NCBI GenBank assembly: GCA_965200825.1
Contig: OZ241385.1
Location: 2,666,001 to 2,730,000, forward strand
Direction of reading: 5' to 3'
Source of the DNA: Bin80 sp026709335
GTDB taxonomy: Bacteria; Bacteroidota; Rhodothermia; Rhodothermales; Bin80
DNA: 64,000 bases
Shown here: piece after piece, positions 26,746 through 35,185 of the stretch
Layout: each line of letters opens with the position of its first letter
How positions within the stretch are numbered: the first letter of the stretch is position 1
The notes under the pieces: model-generated
Seen by the model: the letters and a program-made list of their open reading frames with translations, nothing else
What the model was told of the DNA's origin: nothing
Database searches by the model: none
Made by a program: the position numbers and the translations under genes

Positions 26746-26957
26746 TTATGCACAGTGCTCCTTTACCCATTCCTGCATGATGCCTACGATCATTCCTCGC
26801 ATGGTCAGTTTTCGGGTCACGGTAATCTGCTTAAGCTTTTGATGAATCTCCCGAGGCAAATGTGCCACGATATTCCGCAATTCGCCCCGGTCTTCCGCGT
26901 TTTCCTGCCACCTTGTACAGCAGGGATGTCAATCTCGCCGCGTTGAATCTTCTTCAT
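26746..26957 (-). pseudogene. Frameshifted small helical protein, ribbon-helix-helix-like
   Basis: Reading the minus strand from ATG 26957 gives MKKIQRGEIDIPAVQGGRK; the sense then jumps to the neighbouring frame: ENAEDRGELRNIVAHLP, then REIHQKLKQITVTRKLTMRG and MIVGIMQEWVKEHCA ending at TAA 26748-26746. The second half is a convincing amphipathic, LPxxIHQKLKQ-type sequence like small DNA-binding or partition accessory proteins. The span (212 bases) is not a multiple of three. An upstream ATG at 27035, inside an 18-bp repeat, could be the original start. It lies 237 bases upstream of the AAA ATPase on the same strand. Assignment as ribbon-helix-helix is by pattern only. Confidence 0.5.
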
Positions 26958-27017
26958 ATCTCCAGCGTGGATAGCAAACCAGTTTTCCAGCTGTGTATTC
27001 TGAAGTGCGCACCTAAC

Positions 27018-27859
27018 GAGATTCAAAATGTGCATGGTTTTTGGATCATATATATAAAATATATTTTATTTTGTGTGAATCAGTTTTCGAAGATGTTTCA
27101 CGGAGTCAAAATGGTCCAGTGAGATTCATTGGCGGAACGCGGGACAACTGGTCCTCTCATCCATGGAGGGCCAAGGCTCAATGTCAAGGACGTCGCATCT
27201 ACGAAGGATTCAGTGGAGCCGAACCCGGTACAAGTTTTGAAGATCATACGGTGTTCGGTTTCCAAAGGGAGCAGAGCGCCAATCCATGCCATCCATCTTT
27301 CAAGTTTCTCTGTGAGGCAATCAAGATGTTGTGAAGCATCGATGAAGGAACGAATACGTTTTGGAGAAGCAGAAGAGAGGTGCTCGTTCGCTGATGTTCC
27401 GTAGATGGATTCAACCATTTTGTGCTGAATGGACTGCAAGAAGTCGGCGTACGACAGGAATCTGTTGCAGGCGGCAAAAATCCAACGGATGCGGGAAGCG
27501 TTACTGGTCAAGGCAGAGGCGAAGACCACAAAGAAAGCTCGAACCAAACGAACCGCAGAGGGCGGAAAGGCGATGAGTTATCAGGCGGTGATGGAAGAGT
27601 TGTCGAGGCTGTGTCGAGCCGTGGGAATTCCGAAAATTGCAACAGACGATTCTCCCGAAGTGGCTCTGTATGAAGATCGCAAGTCCACCGAAATGAAGAC
27701 GTTAAAAATTCTGGGAGTCAAACTCTCCTGATCCATCGATTCGTCGAACCTGTTTCCGCCAAAAAATCAACTCTGGCTACCTTCTCCTTCGTGGAATCCT
27801 ATCCCGCTCACGGAAGTGCCCGGCGTATCCTGAGATTCAAAATGCACATTTTGAATCTC
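27018..27859. mobile_element. Small element bounded by 18-bp perfect inverted repeats
   Basis: GAGATTCAAAATGTGCAT at 27018-27035 recurs exactly, inverted, at 27842-27859, enclosing 842 bases. The right copy is itself part of a 16+16 palindrome. Inside are competing frames: a plus-strand 100-codon frame (27429-27731) and a minus-strand 149-codon frame (27098-27547), neither with a recognisable transposase motif. No target-site duplication is visible outside the repeats. This resembles a MITE or a worn insertion sequence, but a duplicated gene start (the repeat encodes ATG CAC ATT TTG AAT CTC outward at both ends) would explain it too. Confidence 0.45.
27429..27731 (+). CDS. Hypothetical basic protein inside the inverted-repeat element
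   Basis: A 100-residue frame rich in Lys, Arg and Ala in its first half (AAKIQRMREALLVKAEAKTTKKARTKRTAEG) and ending EDRKSTEMKTLKILGVKLS. The stop TGA of the preceding frame touches its ATG. The basic helical N-terminus could bind nucleic acid. It is inside the 18-bp inverted repeats and competes with a longer minus-strand frame. No family is recognised; it may be a transposase remnant or not a gene at all. Confidence 0.25.
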   Translation: MDCKKSAYDRNLLQAAKIQRMREALLVKAEAKTTKKARTKRTAEGGKAMSYQAVMEELSRLCRAVGIPKIATDDSPEVALYEDRKSTEMKTLKILGVKLS

Positions 27860-27862
27860 AGG
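27829..27862. repeat. 16+16 bp perfect palindrome
   Basis: CCTGAGATTCAAAATG and its exact complement CATTTTGAATCTCAGG are separated by CA. The arms contain the 18-bp repeat found inverted at 27018-27035. It sits 16 bases past the small membrane protein stop, so it could double as a hairpin at the end of that transcript. Confidence 0.65.
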
Positions 27863-27877
27863 GTACAGGCTACTAGA

Positions 27878-28147
27878 TCAGGTTGAGTTTCCAATGTTCT
27901 TGCTTGATTTGTAGTGATCTAACAGTGCTGCAATTAACATACAGATTACAAAACCAATAAACCAGATTGGTGGGTTTGATTCAGAAAATAATAATAATAT
28001 CAGTATAATGCCACCAGCTAATCTAGTAGCTAAGGTTGAGTTCTTCGATTCAGGAAATTTATTCGAAATAAGAACTGGAAGCCAAAAAAGCAGCCCCAAG
28101 AACACAATTAGCAACAGAATTTCAAACGATGAGGTCATTTTCAACAT
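27878..28147 (-). CDS. Small hypothetical membrane protein
   Basis: An 89-residue protein with three hydrophobic segments: FEILLLIVFLGLLFWLPVLI (about 8-27), TRLAGGIILILLLF (about 40-54) and PPIWFIGFVICMLIAALL (about 59-76), with a positively charged C-terminus (DHYKSSKNIGNST). The regular hydrophobic and polar alternation and the lack of shadowing by another gene suggest a genuine inner-membrane protein; M4 (MTSSFEI) may be the start. It stands alone in an AT-rich patch, which fits recently acquired DNA. No family is recognised. Confidence 0.5.
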   Translation of the reverse strand: MLKMTSSFEILLLIVFLGLLFWLPVLISNKFPESKNSTLATRLAGGIILILLLFSESNPPIWFIGFVICMLIAALLDHYKSSKNIGNST

Positions 28148-28667
28148 ATAGCATCTGCTAACGCACTATTTTCGTTGCAAAGCATGCACCAACACCCCCA
28201 ACCACTCAGTTATGTTTTTGACTGAGGGGATTCATTTTCCGTAGGAGACAATGTACAAAAAGTTTTCCATTCCCTCATTTAGGCATGTACGCACTGTGAA
28301 TATTGTGGGCTTAAGGGTTACTCCACAAGTGATTGTGATCGCTCGAACCGTTACTACTCCAACTCAACCCGAACCATATCACATCAAACGGAAGAATCTT
28401 GGCCTGTAAAACCGGACTGGTCTTTGTATAAAATTAAACCTGGACTCTCCAACAGTGGTGAGCGGATTTGTTTGATCGGATCCTCCAGCATTAATCCTCT
28501 CGAAGAATTTGGCCCTTCAGCCATTTTTGTGAAAACTTGATTTTTTCAGATTCCAGGGCGCAAGTCCGCCTAAATGAAAGTAAATTGCGACTACGAATCG
28601 ACCTTGGTTGCGGAGAACAATCAAGGCCGAAAACGGCACACGATTTCCCGATGCTTTAGGCCAAGAG
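28148..28667. other. Spacer with an open fragment carrying two Cys-x2-Cys-like residues
   Basis: No complete gene. The plus strand is open from 28283 to the TGA at 28538-28540 and reads ACTHCEYCGLKGYSTSDC early on, a zinc-knuckle-like string, but it has no start codon after the stop at 28280. It may be the tail of a decayed gene. Nothing else is supported before the tRNA genes. Confidence 0.3.
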
Positions 28668-28742
28668 TGGGCGGTGAGGGATTCGAACCCCCGGCCTCCT
28701 GCTTGTAAGGCAGGCGCTCTAAACCAACTGAGCTAACCGCCC
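28668..28742 (-). tRNA. tRNA-Val (anticodon TAC)
   Basis: The minus strand folds as a full cloverleaf: acceptor GGGCGGT pairs with its 3' partner, the D arm is AGCTCAGTTGGTTTAGAGC, the anticodon stem CCTGC/GCAGG encloses CTTACAA (anticodon TAC), and the T arm contains GGTTCGAATCC. The discriminator is A and CCA is not encoded. It is 75 bases long. It reads valine codon GUA and probably wobble codons. Confidence 0.93.
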
Positions 28743-28746
28743 GGAG

Positions 28747-28819
28747 AGCGGGAAACGGGAATCGAACCCGCGACCTTCAGCGTGGGAAGCTGACGCTCTA
28801 CCGATTGAGCTACTCCCGC
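28747..28819 (-). tRNA. tRNA-Gly (anticodon CCC)
   Basis: The minus strand gives acceptor GCGGGAG, D arm TAGCTCAATCGGTAGAGC, anticodon stem TCAGC/GCTGA around TTCCCAC (anticodon CCC) and T loop GGTTCGATTCC. The discriminator is T and CCA is not encoded. It is 73 bases long, 4 bases from tRNA-Val, so both are probably cut from one transcript. It decodes GGG. Confidence 0.92.
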
Positions 28820-28946
28820 AAAGGAAGCAAAATGCCGACAAAGGACGTTAAAGCCCAGCACAGTGCCGTCGGTGTGTAAAAATTTGCTAAATTTGCAGGC
28901 TCTTTAACCAAGCACATCTCGGCTTGATTCATTAAAACAGATTTCA

Positions 28947-29102
28947 ATGAAACGCACCTATCAGCCCAGTCGCAGAAAGCGCCGCAACAAACACGGGTTT
29001 CGTTCACGGATGGCCGACAAGGATGGACGCAATGTGCTGGCAAGACGCCGCCGGAAAGGGCGGAAGAGTCTTTCGGTGAGCGATCGCTACATCGGCAAAT
29101 AA
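28947..29102 (+). CDS. rpmH: 50S ribosomal protein L34
   Basis: A 51-residue, very basic protein: MKRTYQPSRRKRRNKHGFR, then SRMADKDGRNVLARRRRKGR and a C-terminal KSLSVSDRYIGK. The start MKRTYQPS and the GRNVLARRRRKGR block are diagnostic of L34. It is the first gene of the conserved rpmH-rnpA-yidC run and is followed after 3 bases by rnpA. The C-terminal extension past the RKGR block is a little longer than the 44-46 residues usual in proteobacteria but common in Bacteroidota relatives. Confidence 0.96.
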   Translation: MKRTYQPSRRKRRNKHGFRSRMADKDGRNVLARRRRKGRKSLSVSDRYIGK

Positions 29103-29105
29103 TAC

Positions 29106-29510
29106 ATGACAGCAGTTGCTGAGCAGCGGTTCCCTCGTTCGATGCGATTGAAGCGTCGGCGGTTGATCACCCCTCTGTTCGATCGATCGGATTCCAGTAC
29201 CCGGTCTGTAGCCGTCGGGGGTGTCCGTATACTGTATCGATTGACTTCCCGCCATTTGACGGGAGAGAATACACCCATACAGATTGGCTTTGCCCCCGGC
29301 AGGTGTAAGAATGCTGTGCAGCGAAACGGACTCAGGCGTCAAATGTGCGAAACGTGGAGAAAACACCAGCACCTCATCAATACCCAGGAAATCCCCAAAA
29401 CACGAACATTGACACTTATGGTTGTCGCACGCGGCTCAAAAAATGCAGCAGAACTCCCGGCAGACCTGACCCAGGCGATGCACCTTTTGCATCAAACCAT
29501 TAATCATTGA
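29106..29510 (+). CDS. rnpA: Ribonuclease P protein component
   Basis: A 134-residue basic protein directly after rpmH. It has RLKRRRLITPLFDRS near the start and the RNase P signature segment IGFAPGRCKNAVQRNGLRRQMCETWR (in pieces: GRCKNAVQRN, then LRRQMCE) near residues 60-86, where the conserved RNR-type helix contacts RNA. It assists the catalytic RNA in trimming the 5' leader of tRNA precursors. Divergent in its middle, like many members from this phylum, but position and motif make the call secure. Confidence 0.92.
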   Translation: MTAVAEQRFPRSMRLKRRRLITPLFDRSDSSTRSVAVGGVRILYRLTSRHLTGENTPIQIGFAPGRCKNAVQRNGLRRQMCETWRKHQHLINTQEIPKTRTLTLMVVARGSKNAAELPADLTQAMHLLHQTINH

Positions 29511-29519
29511 GGTTAACGC

Positions 29520-31295
29520 GTGGACCGCAACACTATTACCGCAGTCATCCTGATCACGGTCATTATGGTCGTGTACATGATGACCATGTCTCCCCCGCCG
29601 CCGGAGGAGCAAGTTGAAGAGATCTCTGAACCAGTCACCGAGGAGCAAATCGCCGTGCCTGACTCTACAGCTTATCCTCTTCCGGCCGCTCCTACCCCCC
29701 TTCCTGTATCCATACGTCCGGCCCGGCAGATTACCGTCGAAACAGACCTGTACACCGCACGATTGTCAGATATGGGGGCAACTCTGAAAGGCTTCGAACT
29801 GAAAGAATATTTCAAATATGATCAGGTAAGCCCGGTCCAATTGATTGACAGCACCAACCCGGGTGCCATCAGTCTAGGGTTTCAGTCCCCCGGAGCCAGA
29901 AATATCGATACGCGAAGCATTCGGTTTGTACAGCGTGATTCCACGGATACCGTTAATGCAATTAGCAACCCGGCTACGGTTGTCTTTGATGCCGTGATCG
30001 GTAGCGGGAGGTTGCAGTTGACCTATACCTTTACCCCTGGTGAGTATGAAATTGGACTGGCCATCGCTCATTATAATGCTACCGGCTTTCAGACGGCGGA
30101 AGGCTACGAATTGGTGTGGAATGGTGCGGTTCCGTTCAGTGAGGATGTCCATTATCGAAAAGAGGAGGTCGGCAAGGTTGGCGCCTATGCGCGCAGCGGG
30201 AATGATGTCGACGGAATCACTCTTCAGGGAGACGATTTGGCAGATCGTACGCTGCGGGGCAACGTATCCTGGATAGGCGTCAAGAATAAATACTTTGGCG
30301 CTGTGATTTTGGCAGATGAGCCGGCAAGAGAGGCAGAGCTGTTAGGGGAGCGCATTGGAGAACCCGATGATCCAGAAGTGCAGATTGACTTTCGGGCCAG
30401 CATGTTTGTTGGTGCTCCCGATGAATCTCCCGATATCTATCGACTATATCTCGGTCCTCTGGAATACCAAAAAATTCGTCAGTATGACGGGGTCTACGGA
30501 ATGGTCGACTATGGCTGGGATGCGTTTGAGTGGATGACTCGTCCACTCGCCATTGCTGTATTTATTCCGGTATTCGGCTTTTTGAGCAGCATGATTGAGA
30601 GCTATGGGCTGGTCATCATCCTCTTTTGTCTGTTAATCAAGATTGTGCTGCTTCCATTGACGCTCAGTTCTTATAAGAGTATGGCGAAGATGCGAGAGCT
30701 CCAGCCAAAAATGCAGGCGATCAAGGAAAAATATCCTGATAACCCGCAAAAACAGCAAGAGGCAACCATCAAGATGTACCGGGAATCCGGCACTAACCCG
30801 CTGGGAGCTTGCTTACCGATGCTGTTGCAATACCCCATCATTATTGCGTTGTGGCAGTTTTTACAGCAGTCGATCGAAATTCGACAGCAGGGATTTCTAT
30901 GGGCTCCAGATCTTTCAGCACCCGACGTAATTTTGAATCTTCCATTTACGATCCCATTTTACGGAGATTTTGTGGCCGGCTTTACGATCCTCATGGGGCT
31001 GTCCATGATCGTTCAGATGCGTCTACAGGCGACCCCGGCATCAGGGCCACAGGCGAAGATCTTCATGTATATGATGCCGGCGATGATTTTCGTGATTTTT
31101 AACAGGTTGCCGTCGGGGCTGAGCTTATATTACTTCTGCTACAACGTATTTGCGGCGGCTCAGCAGCAGTTCATTAACAGATCCATGAAGAAAAAAACTG
31201 CTGAAGAAAAGGCTCCGGCTAAAAAAGTAACCGGAATCAAACCGGTGAAGCGCGTGACACAGAAAAAGCACCCCGGAAGAAACCGTCCAAAGTAA
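29520..31295 (+). CDS. yidC: Membrane protein insertase YidC
   Basis: 591 residues from a GTG supported by GAGG 7 bases upstream. An N-terminal transmembrane segment (about 5-23, ITAVILITVIMVVYMM) is followed by a Pro/Glu-rich linker, a periplasmic domain (residues about 70-330) and the conserved 60-kDa insertase core from about 345: LPLTLSSYKSMAKMRELQP, MLLQYPIIIALWQFL and the C-terminal hydrophobic hairpin. The tail is Lys-rich, as in ribosome-binding YidC. It inserts proteins into the inner membrane with or without SecYEG. yidD, usually between rnpA and yidC, is not present; only 9 bases separate them. Confidence 0.96.
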   Translation: MDRNTITAVILITVIMVVYMMTMSPPPPEEQVEEISEPVTEEQIAVPDSTAYPLPAAPTPLPVSIRPARQITVETDLYTARLSDMGATLKGFELKEYFKYDQVSPVQLIDSTNPGAISLGFQSPGARNIDTRSIRFVQRDSTDTVNAISNPATVVFDAVIGSGRLQLTYTFTPGEYEIGLAIAHYNATGFQTAEGYELVWNGAVPFSEDVHYRKEEVGKVGAYARSGNDVDGITLQGDDLADRTLRGNVSWIGVKNKYFGAVILADEPAREAELLGERIGEPDDPEVQIDFRASMFVGAPDESPDIYRLYLGPLEYQKIRQYDGVYGMVDYGWDAFEWMTRPLAIAVFIPVFGFLSSMIESYGLVIILFCLLIKIVLLPLTLSSYKSMAKMRELQPKMQAIKEKYPDNPQKQQEATIKMYRESGTNPLGACLPMLLQYPIIIALWQFLQQSIEIRQQGFLWAPDLSAPDVILNLPFTIPFYGDFVAGFTILMGLSMIVQMRLQATPASGPQAKIFMYMMPAMIFVIFNRLPSGLSLYYFCYNVFAAAQQQFINRSMKKKTAEEKAPAKKVTGIKPVKRVTQKKHPGRNRPK

Positions 31296-31300
31296 CCTGC

Positions 31301-32647
31301 ATGCTCGCCCAAGATACGATTGCGGCAATTGCGACCGCACCAGGTCTTGCGGCGCTCTCAGTAGTTCGTGTTTCCGGCCCCGAAGCCTGTCGAATTGCAT
31401 CCAGCTGCTTTTCGGGGCCCAATCTGGAAGCTGTAGACTCCCACACAGCACATGTGGGCGTATGGGTGAGCCCCGAAGATGTCAGAATAGATCGCGTCGT
31501 TGCGACGGTGTTTCGGAAACCTCGTACGGCAACTGGAGAGGACTTGGTAGAAGTTACCTGTCACGGAGGCGATTATGTTGCTGCTCTGATTTTGGATAAC
31601 ATGATTCACCGAGGGGCTCGGCTGGCACAGCCGGGAGAGTTTACCCAGTGGGCGTTCCTGTCAGGGAAAATAGACCTTGCCCAGGCCGAGGCGGTGGCAG
31701 ATCTGATCCATGCATCCAGTGAGAAGGCTCACAGGATTTCACTTGCAGCCTATGAGGGGCATTATTCCGAAGAGCTTGAAAAACTGCGGACCGCGATTCT
31801 TGAACTATGCGCATTGGCCGAGCTCGAAATTGATTTTACGGATGAGGACGTGGAATTTGCAGATCGAACTACAATCAAAAACCTGATTGAGCACGCTCTG
31901 CAGCAGATCCGGGATCTTCGCAACACGACCCGATTGGGAACGGTTGTGCGGGAGGGAATTCGTGTGGTGATTGCAGGTCGCCCGAATGCAGGTAAATCCA
32001 CATTGTTAAACAGCTTGTCCGGGCGTGACCGGGCTATTGTGAGTGCGCAGCCTGGAACTACCAGGGACATTTTGGAGGTTGATTCCGAGTTCGGAGGGTT
32101 GCGGTTTCGCTTTATGGATACCGCCGGGCTACGGCAAAGCGAGGATGCCATCGAACAGGAAGGAGTACAACGCGCTCATAGTATGATCAAGAAAGGGGAT
32201 ATCGTGCTATACGTCTATGACCTTGTTTCCGGGTGGACGGATGAAGATCAAGCCGCATTGAATCTCATCGAAGAAATTCCGGTAATTCTGGTGGGGAATA
32301 AGGCGGATCTCGTCCAGAAAGAAGCGGGAGAGGGGCTGCAATTAAGTGCCATTGACGGCCCGAAGGCTGTTGAGCCCCTGATCTCCGAATTGCTGGAACA
32401 GGCTTCAAAAACATATGGGAACGCGGATGCATCGAGGGTCGTGATGAATGCAAGGCATAATACGCATTTGAAGAATGCGTACCAGGCGTTACAGAATGCA
32501 CAGCAAATATTGAATACAAATCACTCACCTGATTTTTTTTCCATGGATTTACGTGCTGCCGCCAGAGAGCTGGGTATGATTACTGGCGCGATCACAAACG
32601 AAACCATCTTGGGAGCAATCTTTTCAAGATTTTGTATTGGTAAGTGA
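31301..32647 (+). CDS. mnmE: tRNA uridine-5-carboxymethylaminomethyl(34) GTPase MnmE
   Basis: A 448-residue protein starting 6 bases after yidC. The N-terminal folate domain begins DTIAAIATAPGLAALSVVRVSG; the G domain has GRPNAGKSTLLNSL (about 224-237), the switch I-type PGTTRDI, DTAGLR (about 270) and NKAD; the C-terminus is FSRFCIGK, the invariant C(I/L)GK whose Cys is catalytic. With MnmG it makes cmnm5U at position 34 of certain tRNAs. mnmG follows with a 4-base gap in the usual gene order. Confidence 0.97.
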   Translation: MLAQDTIAAIATAPGLAALSVVRVSGPEACRIASSCFSGPNLEAVDSHTAHVGVWVSPEDVRIDRVVATVFRKPRTATGEDLVEVTCHGGDYVAALILDNMIHRGARLAQPGEFTQWAFLSGKIDLAQAEAVADLIHASSEKAHRISLAAYEGHYSEELEKLRTAILELCALAELEIDFTDEDVEFADRTTIKNLIEHALQQIRDLRNTTRLGTVVREGIRVVIAGRPNAGKSTLLNSLSGRDRAIVSAQPGTTRDILEVDSEFGGLRFRFMDTAGLRQSEDAIEQEGVQRAHSMIKKGDIVLYVYDLVSGWTDEDQAALNLIEEIPVILVGNKADLVQKEAGEGLQLSAIDGPKAVEPLISELLEQASKTYGNADASRVVMNARHNTHLKNAYQALQNAQQILNTNHSPDFFSMDLRAAARELGMITGAITNETILGAIFSRFCIGK

Positions 32648-32651
32648 ATAC

Positions 32652-34523
32652 ATGTTTTTTTCAAGCTTTGACGTAATTGTGGTTGGTGGTGGGCATGCGG
32701 GAACCGAAGCAGCAGCGGTCGCCGCCCGTATGGGAGCAAAAACGCTTTTGATCACAATGAGCCTCGAGGCAATTGGCCGTATGTCCTGTAATCCTGCAAT
32801 TGGGGGAATTGGTAAAGGCCATATTGTGCGGGAGATTGACGCATTGGGCGGAATCATGGGGGCTGCCGCGGATGCAGCTGGGATTCAGTTCAGAATGTTG
32901 AACCGGCGCAAAGGGCCGGCAGTATGGGGTCCCAGGGCACAATCCGATAGGATAGAGTACGCTACATTTGTTCGACAGGCGCTGGAATCAACGTCTGATC
33001 TATATATGCGTGCTGACATGGTGTCATCTCTTGAGGTGGTAAATGGGCAAATTTGCGGTGTACATACCCGGCTTGGGCGAACGTTCAAGGCTTCTTCTGT
33101 TATTCTCACTAATGGCACGTTCATGAATGGACGTATTCATGTAGGAAATCGTCAGTATGGAGGTGGGCGTATGGGGGAACGGCAAAGTACAGGGCTCACA
33201 GGGCAGCTACATGAGCTGGGGTTTGAGAGCGGGCGGTTGAAAACAGGGACTCCCCCGCGCATAGATGGAAGAACGATAGACTATCATGCTGTGACCGAAC
33301 AACCGGGAGATGAGGCTCCGAGTCCCTTCTCTTTCATGACTGACTCTCTGACAAATGACCAACTAAGTTGCTATTTGACATGGACCAATTCAGAGGTTCA
33401 TGCAGCGCTGCGGAAGGGATTTGAAGAGAGCCCAATGTTTGCAGGCCGAATTGAAGGCACAGGTCCGAGATATTGCCCCTCCATCGAAGACAAGATTGAC
33501 CGGTTTGCGACGAAGGATCGCCATCAACTGTTTCTGGAGCCCGAAGGTCGGCGAACGGCCGAAGTATATGTCAATGGATTTTCAACGAGTTTGCCGGAGC
33601 AGGTACAAGAGCAAGCTCTGAGGCTGGTTCCTGGTCTGGAACAGGTTCATATACTACGCCCGGGATACGCAATAGAGTATGACTACTTTCCCCCACATCA
33701 GCTTCAATATTCACTGGAAACCAAGAATGTATCCGGGTTGTTTTTTGCAGGGCAAATCAATGGTACGACAGGTTATGAGGAAGCAGCAGCTCAGGGACTC
33801 ATTGCAGGCATCAATGCAGTTCGTCGGCTTCATAAAGAATCCCCGGTGATACTTCGCCGCTCGGAGGCATATATTGGTGTTCTCATTGACGATCTGATTG
33901 CCAAAGGGACGGAGGAGCCCTACAGGATGTTTACCTCACGAGCCGAACATCGTATGATTCTTCGCCAAGACAATGCAGACGAACGGCTCACACCGCTTGG
34001 GCATCGCCTCGGGATCGTATCCGAGCAACGCTATAGGCGGATGCAGACACGAAGAGAAGCGGTCAGCACAATCATCTCAAAGCTCTCCGAATACACAGTT
34101 AACCCAGAAACATGTAATAAATATCTGAAAAATGTCGAAACTTCACCAATCAATGCACCGGTTAAGATCATTCAGATTGTACGGCGCCCTGAAGTCAATC
34201 TGAAAGATCTACTTAATGCAACAGGGATTTCTGATCAGATTGTAGCCTCTGTGCCGGGGATGGAACCGGTTGAACAGCTCGCAGAGATTTCAATCAAATA
34301 TGCCGGGTATGTGGCACGTCAGGAAGATGAGGCAAAGCGGATGGCTGCAATGGAAGATCGTAAAATTCCAAAGAACTTCAATTTCTCCGAAGTCACGAAT
34401 ATTACCATGGAAGCCAGGGAGAAATTATCCAGGATTCAACCCGAAACCCTCGGACAAGCTTCGCGAATCAGCGGAGTCAGCCCTGCCGATATCGCGGTGT
34501 TAATGGTGTTAATGGGCAGGTAA
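32652..34523 (+). CDS. mnmG: tRNA uridine-5-carboxymethylaminomethyl(34) synthesis enzyme MnmG
   Basis: About 623 residues from the ATG at 32652 (MFFSSFDVIVVGGGHAG); an in-frame TTG at 32637 overlaps mnmE. FAD-binding GGGHAGTEAA is at residues 12-21. CNPAIGGIGKGH follows, then LTNGTFMNGRIHVG and, near 370, FFAGQINGTTGYEEAAAQG, the classical GidA signature. The C-terminal helical domain binds MnmE and tRNA. It is the FAD- and NADH-dependent partner of MnmE. rsmG starts 11 bases later. Confidence 0.97.
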   Translation: MFFSSFDVIVVGGGHAGTEAAAVAARMGAKTLLITMSLEAIGRMSCNPAIGGIGKGHIVREIDALGGIMGAAADAAGIQFRMLNRRKGPAVWGPRAQSDRIEYATFVRQALESTSDLYMRADMVSSLEVVNGQICGVHTRLGRTFKASSVILTNGTFMNGRIHVGNRQYGGGRMGERQSTGLTGQLHELGFESGRLKTGTPPRIDGRTIDYHAVTEQPGDEAPSPFSFMTDSLTNDQLSCYLTWTNSEVHAALRKGFEESPMFAGRIEGTGPRYCPSIEDKIDRFATKDRHQLFLEPEGRRTAEVYVNGFSTSLPEQVQEQALRLVPGLEQVHILRPGYAIEYDYFPPHQLQYSLETKNVSGLFFAGQINGTTGYEEAAAQGLIAGINAVRRLHKESPVILRRSEAYIGVLIDDLIAKGTEEPYRMFTSRAEHRMILRQDNADERLTPLGHRLGIVSEQRYRRMQTRREAVSTIISKLSEYTVNPETCNKYLKNVETSPINAPVKIIQIVRRPEVNLKDLLNATGISDQIVASVPGMEPVEQLAEISIKYAGYVARQEDEAKRMAAMEDRKIPKNFNFSEVTNITMEAREKLSRIQPETLGQASRISGVSPADIAVLMVLMGR

Positions 34524-34534
34524 AGAGATAAGCA

Positions 34535-35185
34535 ATGTTTCACGTGAAACATTTTCAAATCCAATCCGGACAGCAGGAAAAGCTTCGAATCTATGCTGAA
34601 CTGTTGCAGAAATACAATCGGTCGCTCAACCTTCTCTCTCGTCGTACCACTGCGGAAGGGTTCGTGGATCACATTCAAGAGTGCCTCGCCTTTACCGCAT
34701 ATCCGTTTCCCGAGGAAGTTTCAATTGCCGATTGGGGTACCGGAGGAGGGTTGCCTGCGATTCCCCTTGCAATCATGTTCCCGAACGTGGAGGTGTATGC
34801 AATTGATGCGATTCAGAAAAAGATTTTGGCCGTCAAGGCATTCAAACGGGAGCTGGATTTACCCAATCTGCATCCCTGGCATGGCCGGGCAGAACAGTTT
34901 GCACAAGCGATCAAGTACAGCGTATCCAGGGCAACAAGTTCTTTGTCCACTCTGTGGAAATGGCATACGCATGCTGCAACGCCTGGCGGAGCACTCTATT
35001 GTTTGAAGGGAGGAAACCTGAGTGCGGAGCAAAAAGCGTTGCATAGTGCAGATCCGGCAGTGCAGATTACACTGATGCCGGTGTCACAGACCTCTCGATT
35101 TCTTGTTCGGGTGAAGTTATCCTCTCCTTTAGCTGACAAAGTACAGAATGAGCCACTCCCACCGTTGGAATCCCCTGTACGATAG
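34535..35185 (+). CDS. rsmG: 16S rRNA (guanine-527-N7)-methyltransferase RsmG
   Basis: A 216-residue SAM-dependent methyltransferase. The SAM motif is IADWGTGGGLPAIPLAIMF (about 64-82; the usual D-x-G-S-G-x-G-x-P becomes D-W-G-T-G-G-G-L-P), followed by YAIDAIQKKILAV. Its product protects 16S G527 and affects streptomycin response. The first six codons (MFHVKH) are a perfect parS centromere site. The last 119 bases run antisense over the 3' end of mfd. It belongs to the mnmE-mnmG-rsmG series typically near the origin, where parA and parB often follow; here they do not. Confidence 0.92.
   Translation: MFHVKHFQIQSGQQEKLRIYAELLQKYNRSLNLLSRRTTAEGFVDHIQECLAFTAYPFPEEVSIADWGTGGGLPAIPLAIMFPNVEVYAIDAIQKKILAVKAFKRELDLPNLHPWHGRAEQFAQAIKYSVSRATSSLSTLWKWHTHAATPGGALYCLKGGNLSAEQKALHSADPAVQITLMPVSQTSRFLVRVKLSSPLADKVQNEPLPPLESPVR
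34536..34551. other. parS (ParB-binding centromere site), copy 1
   Basis: TGTTTCACGTGAAACA, a perfect 16-bp palindrome identical to the bacterial parS consensus. It lies inside the start of rsmG (codons 1-6). ParB loads here and spreads to organise the origin region. A second perfect copy lies 3.9 kb away at 38462. Confidence 0.9.

Noticed and set aside
27094..27112. Possible third parS site (TGTTTCACG...)
   Set aside because: Only the first nine bases match the palindrome; the second half does not pair.
27098..27547. Minus-strand 149-codon frame in the inverted-repeat element
   Set aside because: No recognisable domain; competes with a plus-strand frame, and neither is convincing.
28283..28540. 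Open frame with CTHCEYC-type cysteines
   Set aside because: No start codon after the stop at 28280 and no continuation of a known family; treated as possible decayed sequence.
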